Assembly: GCF_014207745.1 (NCBI RefSeq)
Contig: NZ_JACHJB010000001.1
Span: forward strand, 1,116,001-1,180,000
DNA: 64,000 nucleotides
Reading direction: 5' to 3'
From: Nonomuraea muscovyensis
Lineage (GTDB): Bacteria; Actinomycetota; Actinomycetes; Streptosporangiales; Streptosporangiaceae
In this document: positions 16,941 to 25,846 of the stretch, in pieces
How positions within the stretch are numbered: position 1 is the first letter of the stretch
Layout: the number at the start of each line of letters is the position of its first letter
The notes under the pieces: generated by a model
Seen by the model: only the letters and a program-made list of their open reading frames with translations
Told to the model about the DNA's origin: nothing
The model's database searches: none
Position numbers and translations under genes: made by a program

Positions 16941-17843
16941 ATGTCCTCTCGTGAGCTCGTTGTGCTCGGCACCGCCAGCGCGGTCCCCACCCGCCACCGT
17001 AACCACAACGGCTACCTCCTGCGCTGGGACGGTCAGGGGTTCCTGTTCGATCCGGGCGAGGGGACGCAGCGGCAGATGGCGCACGCCGGGGTCAGCGCCA
17101 ACGACGTGCACTGGCTGTGCGTGACGCACTTCCACGGCGACCACTGCCTGGGAGTGCCGGGCGTCGTGCAGCGCATCGCCCGCGACAGGGTGCGGCACCC
17201 GGTCAACGCCGTCTTCCCGGCCTCCGGCGAGACCTACTGGCGCAGGCTGCGGCACGCGGCCGTCTTCGCCGACACCTCCGTCATCGCCGAGCACCCGCTC
17301 TCCGGCGACGTCGCCGAGGTGGGCGCGCTGACGGCGCGCCGCCTGTCGCACCCCGTGGAGTCGTACGGCTACCGCGTCCAGGAGCCGGCCGGTCGGCGAA
17401 TGCTGCCCGAACGCCTGGCCGCCCACGGCATCCGCGGCGCGGAGATCGGCGAACTGCAGCGCACCGGCTCGGTGCGGGGGGTGAGCCTCGCGGAGTGCAG
17501 CGCGCCGAGGCCGGGGCAGAGCGCCGCCTTCGTCATGGACACCCGCCTGTGCGACGCCGTGTTCGAGCTGGCCGCGGGCGCCGACCTGCTGGTGATCGAG
17601 GCGACGTTCCTGTCGGGCGAGTCGGCGCTGGCCAAGGAGTACGGCCATCTGACGGCGGCCGAGGCGGGGCAGGTCGCGGCGGAGGCCGGGGTACGGCGGC
17701 TGGTGCTCACCCACTTCTCCGAGCGCTACGGTTTCGCCGACGAGCCCGCCTTCCTGGAGGACGTGCGGCGCAGTTACGACGGCGAGGTGTTCGTGGCCCG
17801 CGACTTCATGACCGTCCCGGTGCCCACGCGCGCGACGACCTGA
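16941..17843 (+). CDS. rnz: Ribonuclease Z / MBL-fold metallohydrolase
   Basis: A 300-residue metallo-beta-lactamase-fold protein. The zinc motif HFHGDH (His63, His65, Asp67, His68), the [12 protein letters not shown] start, a later DTR motif and a C-terminal His (LTHFSERY) match tRNase Z, which cuts the 3' trailer from pre-tRNAs; the length matches the short form. Close MBL-fold relatives with other roles exist, so tRNA processing is probable rather than certain. The ATG at 16941 overlaps the start of the divergent ogt gene. In-frame extension upstream would run over ogt coding sequence and is rejected. Confidence 0.85.
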   Translation: MSSRELVVLGTASAVPTRHRNHNGYLLRWDGQGFLFDPGEGTQRQMAHAGVSANDVHWLCVTHFHGDHCLGVPGVVQRIARDRVRHPVNAVFPASGETYWRRLRHAAVFADTSVIAEHPLSGDVAEVGALTARRLSHPVESYGYRVQEPAGRRMLPERLAAHGIRGAEIGELQRTGSVRGVSLAECSAPRPGQSAAFVMDTRLCDAVFELAAGADLLVIEATFLSGESALAKEYGHLTAAEAGQVAAEAGVRRLVLTHFSERYGFADEPAFLEDVRRSYDGEVFVARDFMTVPVPTRATT

Positions 17844-18030
17844 CCGAGGCGACCGGGCCGAGGCGACCGGGCCACCGCAGGACAGCTGTCACCACCGCAT
17901 CCTACGAAATTTCATCAAACGTCCAAGCTTTTCGTGCTCCGCAGGAAACTCTCCTTCACGGCGGATCGTCCTACGTGGTGATCAGACCTATCGGGACGAG
18001 GTGTGCACACCGACTTCCCAAGGGAGGCAC

Positions 18031-19035
18031 ATGGACGGGGCTCTCCACACAGCCGCAATAGCGTTGCTCGTGTTCGTCTCAGTCGCCGTCATCAGGATCC
18101 GGGCGCCGCTGGCCCGGGCCCGCTCGCGCGCCGTCCCCAGCGGGCCGCCGCAGCTGGAGCTCTACGAGGCGGCCTACCTGGCCGGCGGGCCACGCCGGGT
18201 CGTCAACACCGCGCTGGCGTCGCTGGTCGCCCAGCACGGACTCCGGGTGTCCAGCGAGGGGACCGTCACGCCGGTGCACGGGTTCCGGCCCGCCAAGCGC
18301 GCACCCGTGGAGCGCGTGGTGCACCGGCACGTCGCGAGCACTCCCGGAGGCTCGGCCACGGCCGAGATCCGGCACGCCGTCGCCGGCCACGAAGTGCTCC
18401 GCCGGCTCGCGATCACGCTGTCGAGGCGGGGGCTGCTGGTCCCGCCACCGGTCAGGGCCCGGGCACACCGCCGGTCGCGCTGGCTGCTCGGCCTCGCCGC
18501 CCTGGCGGTGGTCGTGGCCGTCGCCGGCGCGTTCCCCGTCTTCCGCGCGGGCGCGGCGGCGATCGCGACGCTCGCCGCCGCCGCCGGTGTGGCCTGCTTC
18601 TTCTGGGTGCGTCGGCTCATGGCCGATCCGCTGACAAAGGCAGGCCGCGCGGCGCTGGACACCGTCGACGTCAACTCCCTGACAGCCGGTGCTGCCGACG
18701 GCACGTGGCGGGCCTCGGACGATCTCGGAGTGCTCGCGGTGAACGGGCTGACCGAGCTGCCCGACCGCCGCCTGGCCGACGCCCTGGCCCGCGACAACCG
18801 TGCCCGGGACAGGGTCTACACCACGTGCTGCGCCCCGGGCCACTGCGGCGCGTACAGCACGGGCGGCTTCTCCACCACGTGGCACGGCGGCAGCCCGGGC
18901 GGGGGCTGGGGCGAGTCCGGCGGTCCGGGCGGGGGCTGGGGCGACTCAGGCGCTGACTTCGGCGGGAGCCTGTCGACCGTGGACGGCGGCGGTTCGAGCT
19001 GCGGCAGCGGCGGATGCGGTGGGGGCGGCACGTGA
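18031..19035 (+). CDS. TIGR04222 membrane protein with Gly/Ser/Cys-rich tail, candidate MNIO substrate
   Basis: A 334-residue protein: an N-terminal membrane helix (about 6-24), a conserved soluble TIGR04222-like region (about 40-135, with [20 protein letters not shown]), two more membrane helices (151-170 and 172-193), a second soluble stretch, then a low-complexity tail from about residue 263. The tail has CC-x4-C (Cys266, 267, 272), a duplicated GGGWG(E/D)SG segment, and C-x4-C (Cys324, 329) just before the end. A clear GGGAGG ribosome site precedes the ATG. Its stop overlaps the start of the DUF692 gene. DUF692 enzymes modify cysteines in peptide substrates, so the tail is a likely target (inference). 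Confidence 0.8.
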   Translation: MDGALHTAAIALLVFVSVAVIRIRAPLARARSRAVPSGPPQLELYEAAYLAGGPRRVVNTALASLVAQHGLRVSSEGTVTPVHGFRPAKRAPVERVVHRHVASTPGGSATAEIRHAVAGHEVLRRLAITLSRRGLLVPPPVRARAHRRSRWLLGLAALAVVVAVAGAFPVFRAGAAAIATLAAAAGVACFFWVRRLMADPLTKAGRAALDTVDVNSLTAGAADGTWRASDDLGVLAVNGLTELPDRRLADALARDNRARDRVYTTCCAPGHCGAYSTGGFSTTWHGGSPGGGWGESGGPGGGWGDSGADFGGSLSTVDGGGSSCGSGGCGGGGT

Positions 19036-19844
19036 CCCGCGGCCCGGACCCCCTGGGCGTCGGCATCGGCTGGCGGCCGGAGATCGATCTGACCGTCGAA
19101 CGGCTCGGGGTGGACTTCGTGGAGGTCATCGCGGAGACCGTCCGTCCGTCGGACCTGCCCGAGTCACTCCGGGCGCTCCGCGCCGGGGGTACGCCGGTGA
19201 TCCCGCACGGCGTCGGGCTCGGCATCGGCGGCGCCGAGCAGCCCGATCCCCAGCGCCTCGCCCATCTCGCGGCGTGCGCGGAGGCCCTCGGGGCGCCGCT
19301 GGTCAGCGAGCATCTCGCGTTCGTCAGGGCCGGCGACCTGGACGCCGGCCACCTGCTCCCCGTACCGCGTACCCGGGACGCCCTGTCGGTGATCGTCCAG
19401 AACGTCCGGCAGGCGCAGGAGGCCCTGCCGGTGCCTCTCGCCCTGGAGAACGTGGCGGCGGTGTTCGGCTGGCCCGACGACGAGATGACCGAGGCGGAGT
19501 TCCTCGGCGAACTGGTCGAGCGGACCGGGGTCGGGCTGCTCGTCGACGTGGCCAACCTCTACACCAACCAGGTCAACCTGGGCCTGGACGCCCGCGCCGC
19601 GCTCGACGTGCTCCCCCTGGACAGGCTGGCCTACGTGCACGTCGCCGGCGGGTACGCGCACGACGGCGTCTGGCACGACACGCACACCACCACCGTGCCC
19701 CCCGACGTGCTGGACCTGCTCGCCGAGTTGTGCGCCCGCGCGCGTCCGCCGGGGGTGCTGCTGGAGTGGGACGCCGACTACCCGAGCGACACCGTGCTCG
19801 CCGACGAGCTCGGCCGGGTCAGAGGGGCGATGTCCGGTGCCTGA
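19032..19844 (+). CDS. DUF692 family multinuclear non-heme iron oxidative enzyme (MNIO)
   Basis: A 270-residue TIM-barrel protein. The family's metal-binding positions are visible: His59 (IPHG), Glu93/His94 (SEHLAF), Glu139-Asn140 (LENVA), Asp172 and Asn175 (DVANLYTN), His203 (YVHVAGG), Asp216/His218 (HDTH) and Glu245 (LLEWD). Family members such as MbnB, TglH and the bufferin enzymes use two or three iron atoms to oxidise cysteines of ribosomal peptides. The GTG start sits inside the stop of the TIGR04222 gene (GTGA), and the next gene overlaps its end by eight bases, so the three products are made together. The substrate is inferred from this context only. Confidence 0.9.
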   Translation: MTRGPDPLGVGIGWRPEIDLTVERLGVDFVEVIAETVRPSDLPESLRALRAGGTPVIPHGVGLGIGGAEQPDPQRLAHLAACAEALGAPLVSEHLAFVRAGDLDAGHLLPVPRTRDALSVIVQNVRQAQEALPVPLALENVAAVFGWPDDEMTEAEFLGELVERTGVGLLVDVANLYTNQVNLGLDARAALDVLPLDRLAYVHVAGGYAHDGVWHDTHTTTVPPDVLDLLAELCARARPPGVLLEWDADYPSDTVLADELGRVRGAMSGA

Positions 19845-20223
19845 CCGGCAGGACGACCAGCGGGGTCAGGACGAGCAGCAGGGCGAACGCCGTGCGCGGT
19901 TGGCGCGCGCCCAGCGCGAGCTGCTGACGGCGCTCGTCGCGGCGGGGCCGCACCCGGACGGCTTCGACCCGGAACGGCTCCGCGTCCAGGCGGCCGGGCT
20001 GATCGCCAAACGGCGCAGCCTCGTGGCCAGGTCGGCTCCCCACCTGGTGGCCCGGCTCGGCCCTCGCTTCACCGGGATCTTCGCCGAGTACGCCGGGGCC
20101 CGGCCCAAGCCTCCCGGCGGCTCGCGGGCCGACGCGCTGGCCTTCGCCGCGTGGCTCGGCGTGCCTCCGGAGGCGCCGCGGCCGGGCCGGCTGGCCCGGC
20201 TCCTCCGCCGCCGATCCGGCTGA
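19837..20223 (+). CDS. Small partner protein of the MNIO unit
   Basis: A 128-residue, very basic and mostly helical protein with a charged N-terminus, a core around [15 protein letters not shown] and [17 protein letters not shown], and an Arg-rich end. It has no membrane segment or enzymatic motif. It starts inside the DUF692 gene (8-base overlap), which fixes its role as part of the same unit. In other DUF692 systems a small helical partner (DUF2063 or a comparable domain) recruits the precursor to the enzyme. The spacing of conserved-looking residues here resembles the actinobacterial equivalent, so a substrate-recognition role is proposed by analogy. Confidence 0.7.
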   Translation: MPDRQDDQRGQDEQQGERRARLARAQRELLTALVAAGPHPDGFDPERLRVQAAGLIAKRRSLVARSAPHLVARLGPRFTGIFAEYAGARPKPPGGSRADALAFAAWLGVPPEAPRPGRLARLLRRRSG

Positions 20224-20232
20224 CGCGGCCGC

Positions 20233-20976
20233 CTACCGGTAGGGGTCGCGTCCCTCGGCGATGGCCTGGATCAGGGTGCGGGCGTGCTCGTACGCGGCCT
20301 GGTGCAGGCCGTGGCCGAAGCTCACCCTGGCCACGCCCAGCTCGGCGAGCCTGGCCAGGGACGGGACGCCGGGCCGGAACAGGATGTTCACCGGCGCCGC
20401 CACCTCCGCGACGAGGCGTTCGATCTCCTTCTCGTCGCCGAGCCCGATGGGGTAGACGCAGTCGGCTCCCGCGTCCAGGTAGCGGCGGGCCCGGTCCACG
20501 GCCGCCTCCCGGGTGCCGCCGCCCTGGATGTAGGTGTCGATCCGCGCGTTGATCACCAGGTCGGGGCCGGCGGCCTCGCGGACGGCCGCCAGGAAGCCGG
20601 CCTGTTCACCGGGGGCAACCAGCTCGCCGGTGCGCGGGTCGGAGTCCTCCAGGTTGCAGCCGACGGCCCCCGCCTCGCGCAGCCGGCCGGCCAGCTCGGC
20701 GGGGTCCAGCCCGTAACCCCGTTCCACGTCGGCCGTGACCGGGACGTCGACGGAGCGGGCGATGCGGGAGATCGCGGCCATCATCTCGGCGACCGGGGTC
20801 GCCTCCCCGTCGTCGTGGCCGAGGACCCTGGCGACCGCCGCGCTCCCCGTGGCGACCACCGGGAACCCGGCCGCCACCACGGCGCGGGCCGAGGCGGCGT
20901 CCCAGACGTTCGGCAGGATCACGGGGGCGCCCGGCACGTGCAGGGCGCGCAGGCGGGCGGCGCTGTCAGTCGTCAT
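20233..20976 (-). CDS. Isocitrate lyase/PEP phosphonomutase superfamily protein
   Basis: A 247-residue single-domain TIM barrel. The segments PNVWDAASARAVVAAGF, ADVERGYG and NLEDSDP are typical of the PEP mutase/isocitrate lyase superfamily and provide the Mg-binding acidic residues. The long KKCGH-type loop of true isocitrate lyase is missing, so this belongs to the oxaloacetate hydrolase or carboxyphosphonoenolpyruvate-mutase-like branch found widely in actinobacteria, whose natural substrate is often unknown. It is convergent with the MNIO partner gene, nine bases apart. The ATG at 20976 gives the expected N-terminus. Confidence 0.83.
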   Translation of the reverse strand: MTTDSAARLRALHVPGAPVILPNVWDAASARAVVAAGFPVVATGSAAVARVLGHDDGEATPVAEMMAAISRIARSVDVPVTADVERGYGLDPAELAGRLREAGAVGCNLEDSDPRTGELVAPGEQAGFLAAVREAAGPDLVINARIDTYIQGGGTREAAVDRARRYLDAGADCVYPIGLGDEKEIERLVAEVAAPVNILFRPGVPSLARLAELGVARVSFGHGLHQAAYEHARTLIQAIAEGRDPYR

Positions 20977-21060
20977 GCGGACGACCCTAGGCAGGAAGTG
21001 GCCCGGTCCACAGGTCCAGTCGGCCGTCGAACCGCTGAGCCACTTGCGGACGCCGTGCAC

Positions 21061-21630
21061 TCAGCAGCCGCTCTTGGCGCACTGGCCGGCGACCTCGCCG
21101 GAGGGGCCGTCGGCCGCGCCGTCCGCGGTGGTGCCGGCGGGGTCCTCGGCGGGGGCCGTGGTGGGCTGCCTGTCCTTGTTGACGTTCGTGTTCTTGGACT
21201 CGGACGTGCCCTTGCTGTCGCTGCCGGCGGCGCCGGTGGAGGTGTCGTCCGTGCCGCCGTCGTCGGCCACGCCGCCCGTCTCGTCGCCGACGGACGCGGT
21301 GTCGTCCTCGCCGCCGCCCTCGGCGCGGGTGCCGTCGCCGGGCTCCTCGGTCGTGACGTCGCCCATGGTGGCATCGCCGTCGTCGCCCAGGTCCTCGCCG
21401 GGGCCCTCGGCGGTGCCGGGGCTCTGGCTCTGGGTGGGCCGGTCCGGCTGCGCGGGGTCTCCGCCCGCGAGCGAGAAGCCGATGCCTCCGGCCGCGAGCA
21501 GGCCCACGAGCGCCGAGGCGGCGATGAGGACGGTCCTGTTGCCTGCCTGCCTTCGCTTCCGGGGGGCGCGGGACTCCTCGCCCGGCCCGGTGAGGATCTC
21601 CTGGCGATCCGGCTCGGTCGGATCTTGCAT
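21061..21630 (-). CDS. Single-pass membrane protein with long acidic low-complexity domain
   Basis: A 189-residue protein with a charged cytoplasmic head of about 30 residues (MQDPTEPDRQEIL, then a basic RKRRQAGNR), one membrane helix (about 31-52), and an extracytoplasmic region rich in Asp, Gly, Thr and Ser that ends with CAKSGC. The two cysteines in the last six residues are its only Cys, so a terminal disulfide or lipid-free thiol pair is possible. A GGGAG site lies 10 bases before the ATG. It is divergent from the membrane protein at 21712. No family is recognised; the low-complexity region may act as a stalk. Confidence 0.6.
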   Translation of the reverse strand: MQDPTEPDRQEILTGPGEESRAPRKRRQAGNRTVLIAASALVGLLAAGGIGFSLAGGDPAQPDRPTQSQSPGTAEGPGEDLGDDGDATMGDVTTEEPGDGTRAEGGGEDDTASVGDETGGVADDGGTDDTSTGAAGSDSKGTSESKNTNVNKDRQPTTAPAEDPAGTTADGAADGPSGEVAGQCAKSGC

Positions 21631-21711
21631 GGTGTGACAGCTCCCTGCGGTCGTATCGGGAAAGCTCGCCGGCTTCCGCGGGTGATGGACCACACTAGCC
21701 GCAACAGCGGA

Positions 21712-22506
21712 ATGCTCGCGCACCTATCACAAAGGAATCACGACTTGTCCCCCCTTAGGTCCATCTGCCCAGGTCGGTGGGACCGGCTGGCTCCCCTGGC
21801 GGGCGTAACCGGCGTCCTCATGATCGCCGGGGCCGGCGTTTTTCTGGCGTTCGCCGGAACCCCGAGGCCGGAGCGGGAAAAGGCACCGGCATTCGATCAG
21901 GTAAGCCGACTTACCCATCGCTCGGACCTGCCGTCGCCGCCGCCCGGCACGCTGCCGGCCGGTCCAGGTGAGCTGTCGTCCGGGGAACCGCCCGACCGGG
22001 TGGCCGAAGAGCCGGTGGACGGGCCGTCGGGAGGGCGGTCCGGCTGGCGGCAGCGCGTTGCCCCGCCGCGCATCCCCGAGGGTGTGGACGGGGGCCGGCC
22101 GAACGGCATCACAGAGGGCCGGGTGGGACGGCACCCGGCCACCGGCATGCCGGGGCACCGTGGGCAGGATGCGCGGCCCGAGCAACCGGGCCCGCGGCCG
22201 GCGGCCACAGCCCCACGGGCGGGCACCGGCCGAGGGCGCGCGAGCACCGCCCCGAGGAACACGGCCACCGCCCAGGCCGAACCCGACCGGTCCGACACCA
22301 GGGCCGCCGAAGCCGCGCGCCGAGGCGATCCCGGGCGACGGAGCGGCTCAGGTCACCCCGCGGGCGCACGCCCGTCGCTGACCCCGCCTCCCGGCGACGT
22401 CCTGTCGGAGAGGCGCGCCGGGCCGCCCGCCCACGTCGGCGCGAACCCGTGCGCCACCTTCCACGACCTGCGCCGCCAGTACTGCGAACGCCTGCTGGGA
22501 CGGTGA
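21712..22506 (+). CDS. Single-pass membrane protein with Pro/Gly/Arg-rich region and conserved Cys C-terminus
   Basis: A predicted 264-residue protein with one hydrophobic helix near residues 30-52 (around VTGVLMIAGAGVFLAF), then about 170 residues of Pro, Gly and Arg-rich low complexity, and a compact C-terminal motif (NPCATFHDLRRQYCERLL). That last motif, with two Cys and RRxYC, recurs in actinobacterial membrane proteins of unknown function, which is the main reason to accept the gene. The start is uncertain: ATGs at 21685, 21712 and 21823 are in frame and none has a strong ribosome site. It ends seven bases before the miaB stop (convergent). Confidence 0.5.
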   Translation: MLAHLSQRNHDLSPLRSICPGRWDRLAPLAGVTGVLMIAGAGVFLAFAGTPRPEREKAPAFDQVSRLTHRSDLPSPPPGTLPAGPGELSSGEPPDRVAEEPVDGPSGGRSGWRQRVAPPRIPEGVDGGRPNGITEGRVGRHPATGMPGHRGQDARPEQPGPRPAATAPRAGTGRGRASTAPRNTATAQAEPDRSDTRAAEAARRGDPGRRSGSGHPAGARPSLTPPPGDVLSERRAGPPAHVGANPCATFHDLRRQYCERLLGR

Positions 22507-22513
22507 CCGACCG

Positions 22514-24007
22514 TCAGGCCGGGCAGCCCCCCGCCGCCGGAGCGGGCTCGGGAGCCGGGCGGCCGATCGCGGGCATGCCGAGCAGCACGCCCTTGCCGGC
22601 CGACGGAGCCCCCTGCCGCGCCTCCCAGGCGTCGCCCGCCCGGGTGCGGCGCAGCCCGCGCAGCGCCCCGTCGGCCACCAGGTGGTGCGGCGCCGCGTAC
22701 GTGACCTCGACCGTCACCATGTCGCCGGGCCGCGGCCGCTCGTCGCCCACCGCGAAGTGCACGAGCCGGTTGTCCGGGGCGCGGCCCGACAGGCGCCGGG
22801 TGGCGTCGTCCTTGCGGCCCTCGCCCTCGGCGACCAGCACCTCCAGCGTGCGGCCGACCTGCCTCTTGTTCTCCGCCCAGGAGATCTCCTCCTGCAGCGC
22901 GACCAGGCGCTCGTAGCGCTCCTGGACGACCTCCTTGGGCACCTGGTCGTCCATGGTGGCCGCGGGCGTGCCCGGGCGGATGGAGTACTGGAAGGTGAAG
23001 GCGTTGGCGAAGCGGCTCTGCCGGACGACGTCGAGCGTGGCCTGGAAGTCCTCCTCGGTCTCACCGGGGAAGCCGACGATGATGTCGGTGGAGATGGCCG
23101 CGTCGGGCATGGCGGCGCGGACCCGCTCGATGATGCCGAGATAGCGCTCGGCCCGGTAGGAGCGGCGCATCGCCTTGAGCACCCGGTCGGAGCCCGACTG
23201 CAGCGGCATGTGGAGCTGGTGCATGACGTTGGGCGTCTCGGCCATGGCGGCGATCACGTCGTCGGTGAAGGCCGCCGGGTGCGGCGAGGTGAAGCGCACC
23301 CGCTCCAGCCCCTCGACCGAGCCGCAGGCGCGCAGCAGCTTGCCGAACGCCAGTCGGTCGCCGAACTCGACGCCGTAGGTGTTGACGTTCTGGCCGAGCA
23401 GGGTGACCTCGAGGACGCCCTGGTCGACCATGGCCCGCACCTCGGCCAGGACGTCGCCGGGGCGGCGGTCCTTCTCCTTGCCGCGCAGCGACGGCACGAT
23501 GCAGAAGGTGCAGGTGTTGTTGCAGCCGACCGAGATGGCCACCCACGCGGCGTAGGCCGACTCGCGCTTGGTGGGCAGTGTGGAGGGGAAGACCTCCAGC
23601 GACTCCTTCAGCTCCACCTGGGCCTCGCCCTGCACGCGGGCCCGCTCCAGCAGCACCGGCAGCGCGCCGATGTTGTGGGTGCCGAACACGACGTCCACCC
23701 ACGGCGCCCGGCGGACGATCTCGCCCTGGTCCTTTTGCGCCAGGCAGCCGCCCACGGCGATCTGCATGCGCGGGTTGCCCGCCTTTGCGGGACGCAGGTG
23801 GCCGAGGTTGCCGTAGAGGCGGTTGTCGGCGTTCTCCCGCACGGCGCACGTGTTGAACACGACCACGTCGGCGTTCTCGCCGTCGGCCGCGCGGACGTAG
23901 CCGGCGTCCTCCAGCAGGCCGGACAGCCGCTCGGAGTCGTGCACGTTCATCTGGCACCCGTACGTGCGCACCTCATACGTGCGGGGGCTCTCCTGGGTCA
24001 CAGTCAT
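22514..24007 (-). CDS. miaB: tRNA-2-methylthio-N6-dimethylallyladenosine synthase MiaB
   Basis: A 497-residue radical-SAM methylthiotransferase that adds a methylthio group to C2 of N6-isopentenyl-adenosine 37 of tRNA. The N-terminal auxiliary cluster cysteines are Cys18, Cys54 and Cys88 (YGCQMN, NTCAVRE, VGGCLAQ), and the radical-SAM cluster is Cys162, 166 and 169 (GCNNTCTFC). A C-terminal TRAM domain follows (about 375-445), and a short Pro/Ala tail ends the protein. The ATG at 24007 fits the family start. It acts after MiaA, encoded 6 kb away. It is divergent from gluA. Confidence 0.96.
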   Translation of the reverse strand: MTVTQESPRTYEVRTYGCQMNVHDSERLSGLLEDAGYVRAADGENADVVVFNTCAVRENADNRLYGNLGHLRPAKAGNPRMQIAVGGCLAQKDQGEIVRRAPWVDVVFGTHNIGALPVLLERARVQGEAQVELKESLEVFPSTLPTKRESAYAAWVAISVGCNNTCTFCIVPSLRGKEKDRRPGDVLAEVRAMVDQGVLEVTLLGQNVNTYGVEFGDRLAFGKLLRACGSVEGLERVRFTSPHPAAFTDDVIAAMAETPNVMHQLHMPLQSGSDRVLKAMRRSYRAERYLGIIERVRAAMPDAAISTDIIVGFPGETEEDFQATLDVVRQSRFANAFTFQYSIRPGTPAATMDDQVPKEVVQERYERLVALQEEISWAENKRQVGRTLEVLVAEGEGRKDDATRRLSGRAPDNRLVHFAVGDERPRPGDMVTVEVTYAAPHHLVADGALRGLRRTRAGDAWEARQGAPSAGKGVLLGMPAIGRPAPEPAPAAGGCPA

Positions 24008-24143
24008 CGCACGTTCCAGGGTAGTCGTTGCCCGGCGCGGCTCGGCCTTACAGTGGTGAAACACCAGCTTGACGGCCGGATGTGATCGGATCGGTACCGC
24101 TCGGTTAGTGACCAGCGCCCTAACGCCCCCTAGGTTTTGACGC

Positions 24144-24899
24144 ATGACGGACAACGGGGACGCCGCTCCGCTGGTTCAGCTGGAGCACGTCAACAAATAC
24201 TTCGGGGCGCTGCACGTCCTGAAGGACATCAATCTGACCGTCTCCCGTGGCGAGGTGCTGGTCGTGATCGGCCCGTCGGGCGGCGGCAAGTCGACGCTGT
24301 GCCGGACGATCAACCGGCTGGAGACCATCGACGACGGCAAGATCATCTTCGATGGTCAGCCGTTGCCGGAGGAGGGCAAGGCGCTGGCGCGGCTCCGCTC
24401 CGAGGTCGGCATGGTGTTCCAGTCGTTCAACCTGTTCGCGCACAAGACGATCAGGGAGAACGTCACGCTGGGGCCGGTCAAGGTGCGCGGCCAGGGTCGT
24501 GACGCCGCGGACAAGCGAGCCATGGAGCTGCTGGAGCGGGTGGGGATCGCCGCACAGGCGGACAAGTACCCCGCGCAGCTGTCAGGCGGTCAGCAGCAGC
24601 GTGTCGCGATCGCCAGGGCGCTGGCCATGGACCCGAAGATGATCCTGTTCGACGAGCCGACGTCGGCGCTGGACCCCGAGATGGTCCAGGAGGTGCTCGA
24701 CGTGATGATCGGGCTCGCTCGTGACGGGATGACGATGATGGTGGTCACGCACGAGATGGGGTTCGCCAGGAGAGCCGCCAACCGGGTGGTCTTCATGGCA
24801 GAAGGCCAGGTCGTCGAGGAGAACACCCCCGACGAGTTCTTCACCAACGCCCAGACCGACCGGGCGAAGGATTTCCTTTCGAAGATCCTCACCCACTGA
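24144..24899 (+). CDS. gluA: Glutamate-type amino acid ABC transporter ATP-binding protein
   Basis: A 251-residue ABC ATPase of the polar amino acid class. Walker A is GPSGGGKST (about 47-55), the Q loop is MVFQSFNLF, the signature is LSGGQQQR, and Walker B is [13 protein letters not shown], followed by the switch His in VVTHEMGF. It energises uptake by the two permeases encoded downstream. A -10-like TAGGTT lies nine bases before the ATG and no ribosome site is visible, so the operon probably begins with a leaderless transcript. The gene order ATPase, binding protein, two permeases is that of gluABCD. Confidence 0.93.
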   Translation: MTDNGDAAPLVQLEHVNKYFGALHVLKDINLTVSRGEVLVVIGPSGGGKSTLCRTINRLETIDDGKIIFDGQPLPEEGKALARLRSEVGMVFQSFNLFAHKTIRENVTLGPVKVRGQGRDAADKRAMELLERVGIAAQADKYPAQLSGGQQQRVAIARALAMDPKMILFDEPTSALDPEMVQEVLDVMIGLARDGMTMMVVTHEMGFARRAANRVVFMAEGQVVEENTPDEFFTNAQTDRAKDFLSKILTH

Positions 24900-24927
24900 A
24901 GCCCGCAGGAAGATTGAGGTAAGCACC

Positions 24928-25785
24928 ATGCAGATACGCCGAACGGGGGCCGTGTTCGCCATGGCGGCCATGGCGGCAGGCCTGGCCGCCTGTGGAGGCG
25001 GCGACAGCTACACCAACGCGCTGGAGAAGGTCAAGGGCGCCAAGGAGATCACTGTCGGCACCAAGTGGGACCAGCCCAGCATCGGTCTCAAGAAGGGCAC
25101 CGCCGACCCCGAGGGCTTCGACGTCGACGTCGCCAAGTACGTCGTCAAGGAGCTCGCCGGTGGCCAGGACGTGAAGATCACCTGGAAGGAGGCGCCCTCG
25201 TCCAACCGCGAGGCACTGCTCCAGAACGGCACCGTGGACATCATCTTCGCCACCTACTCCATCACCGAGGCGCGCAAGCCCAAGGTGACCTTCGGCGGGC
25301 CGTACATCATCGCCCACCAGGACACGATGGTGCGCGCGGACGCCGCCGGCATCGCCAAGGCGACCGACCTCAAGGACAAGAGGATCTGCCAGGCGCAGGG
25401 CTCCAACTCCTACAAGCGGATCACCGACCCGCCGCCGGACGGCAAGCTGGGCCTGCCCGCCAAGCTGGTCGGCGCGAGCAACTACTCCGAGTGCGTGCAG
25501 AAGCTCAGCGGCGGCAACCTCGACGCCGTGACCACGGACAACCTGATCCTGGCCGGCTTCTCCGCGCAGGAGCCGGGCAAGTACAAGCTCCTCAACGACC
25601 CGTTCACCGACGAAAAGTACGGCGTGGGCCTGAAGAAGGGCGACAAGGCCACCTGCGAGGCGGTCAACGCCGCCATCACGAAGATGTGGCAGGACGGCAC
25701 CGCCAAGCAGCTGCTCGAGAAGTGGTATGGCAAGACGGGGATGGAGTTCCCCACGTCCGCACCACCGGCCGAGGGTTGCGCCTGA
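24928..25785 (+). CDS. gluB: Glutamate-binding lipoprotein GluB
   Basis: A 285-residue extracytoplasmic solute-binding protein of family 3. A lipoprotein signal peptide ends in LAAC (Cys22). The mature part has the family-3 pattern, including GFDVDVAKYV and the conserved REALLQNGTVDIIFATYSIT segment, and four later cysteines that could form two disulfides. It captures glutamate or a similar polar amino acid and delivers it to GluC/GluD. It lies 28 bases after gluA on the same strand; AGGAAGATTGAGG before the ATG contains the ribosome site. Confidence 0.92.
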   Translation: MQIRRTGAVFAMAAMAAGLAACGGGDSYTNALEKVKGAKEITVGTKWDQPSIGLKKGTADPEGFDVDVAKYVVKELAGGQDVKITWKEAPSSNREALLQNGTVDIIFATYSITEARKPKVTFGGPYIIAHQDTMVRADAAGIAKATDLKDKRICQAQGSNSYKRITDPPPDGKLGLPAKLVGASNYSECVQKLSGGNLDAVTTDNLILAGFSAQEPGKYKLLNDPFTDEKYGVGLKKGDKATCEAVNAAITKMWQDGTAKQLLEKWYGKTGMEFPTSAPPAEGCA

Positions 25786-25846
25786 TCCTCACGAGTGCGG
25801 CGGCCGGTGATCCGGCCGCCGCCGCCGTTCTCACTGGTGGAGCACA

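Noticed and set aside
21061..21630. Cys-ending membrane protein as a second MNIO precursor
   Set aside because: It is on the other strand, separated by another gene, and has only two cysteines; proximity alone is not enough.
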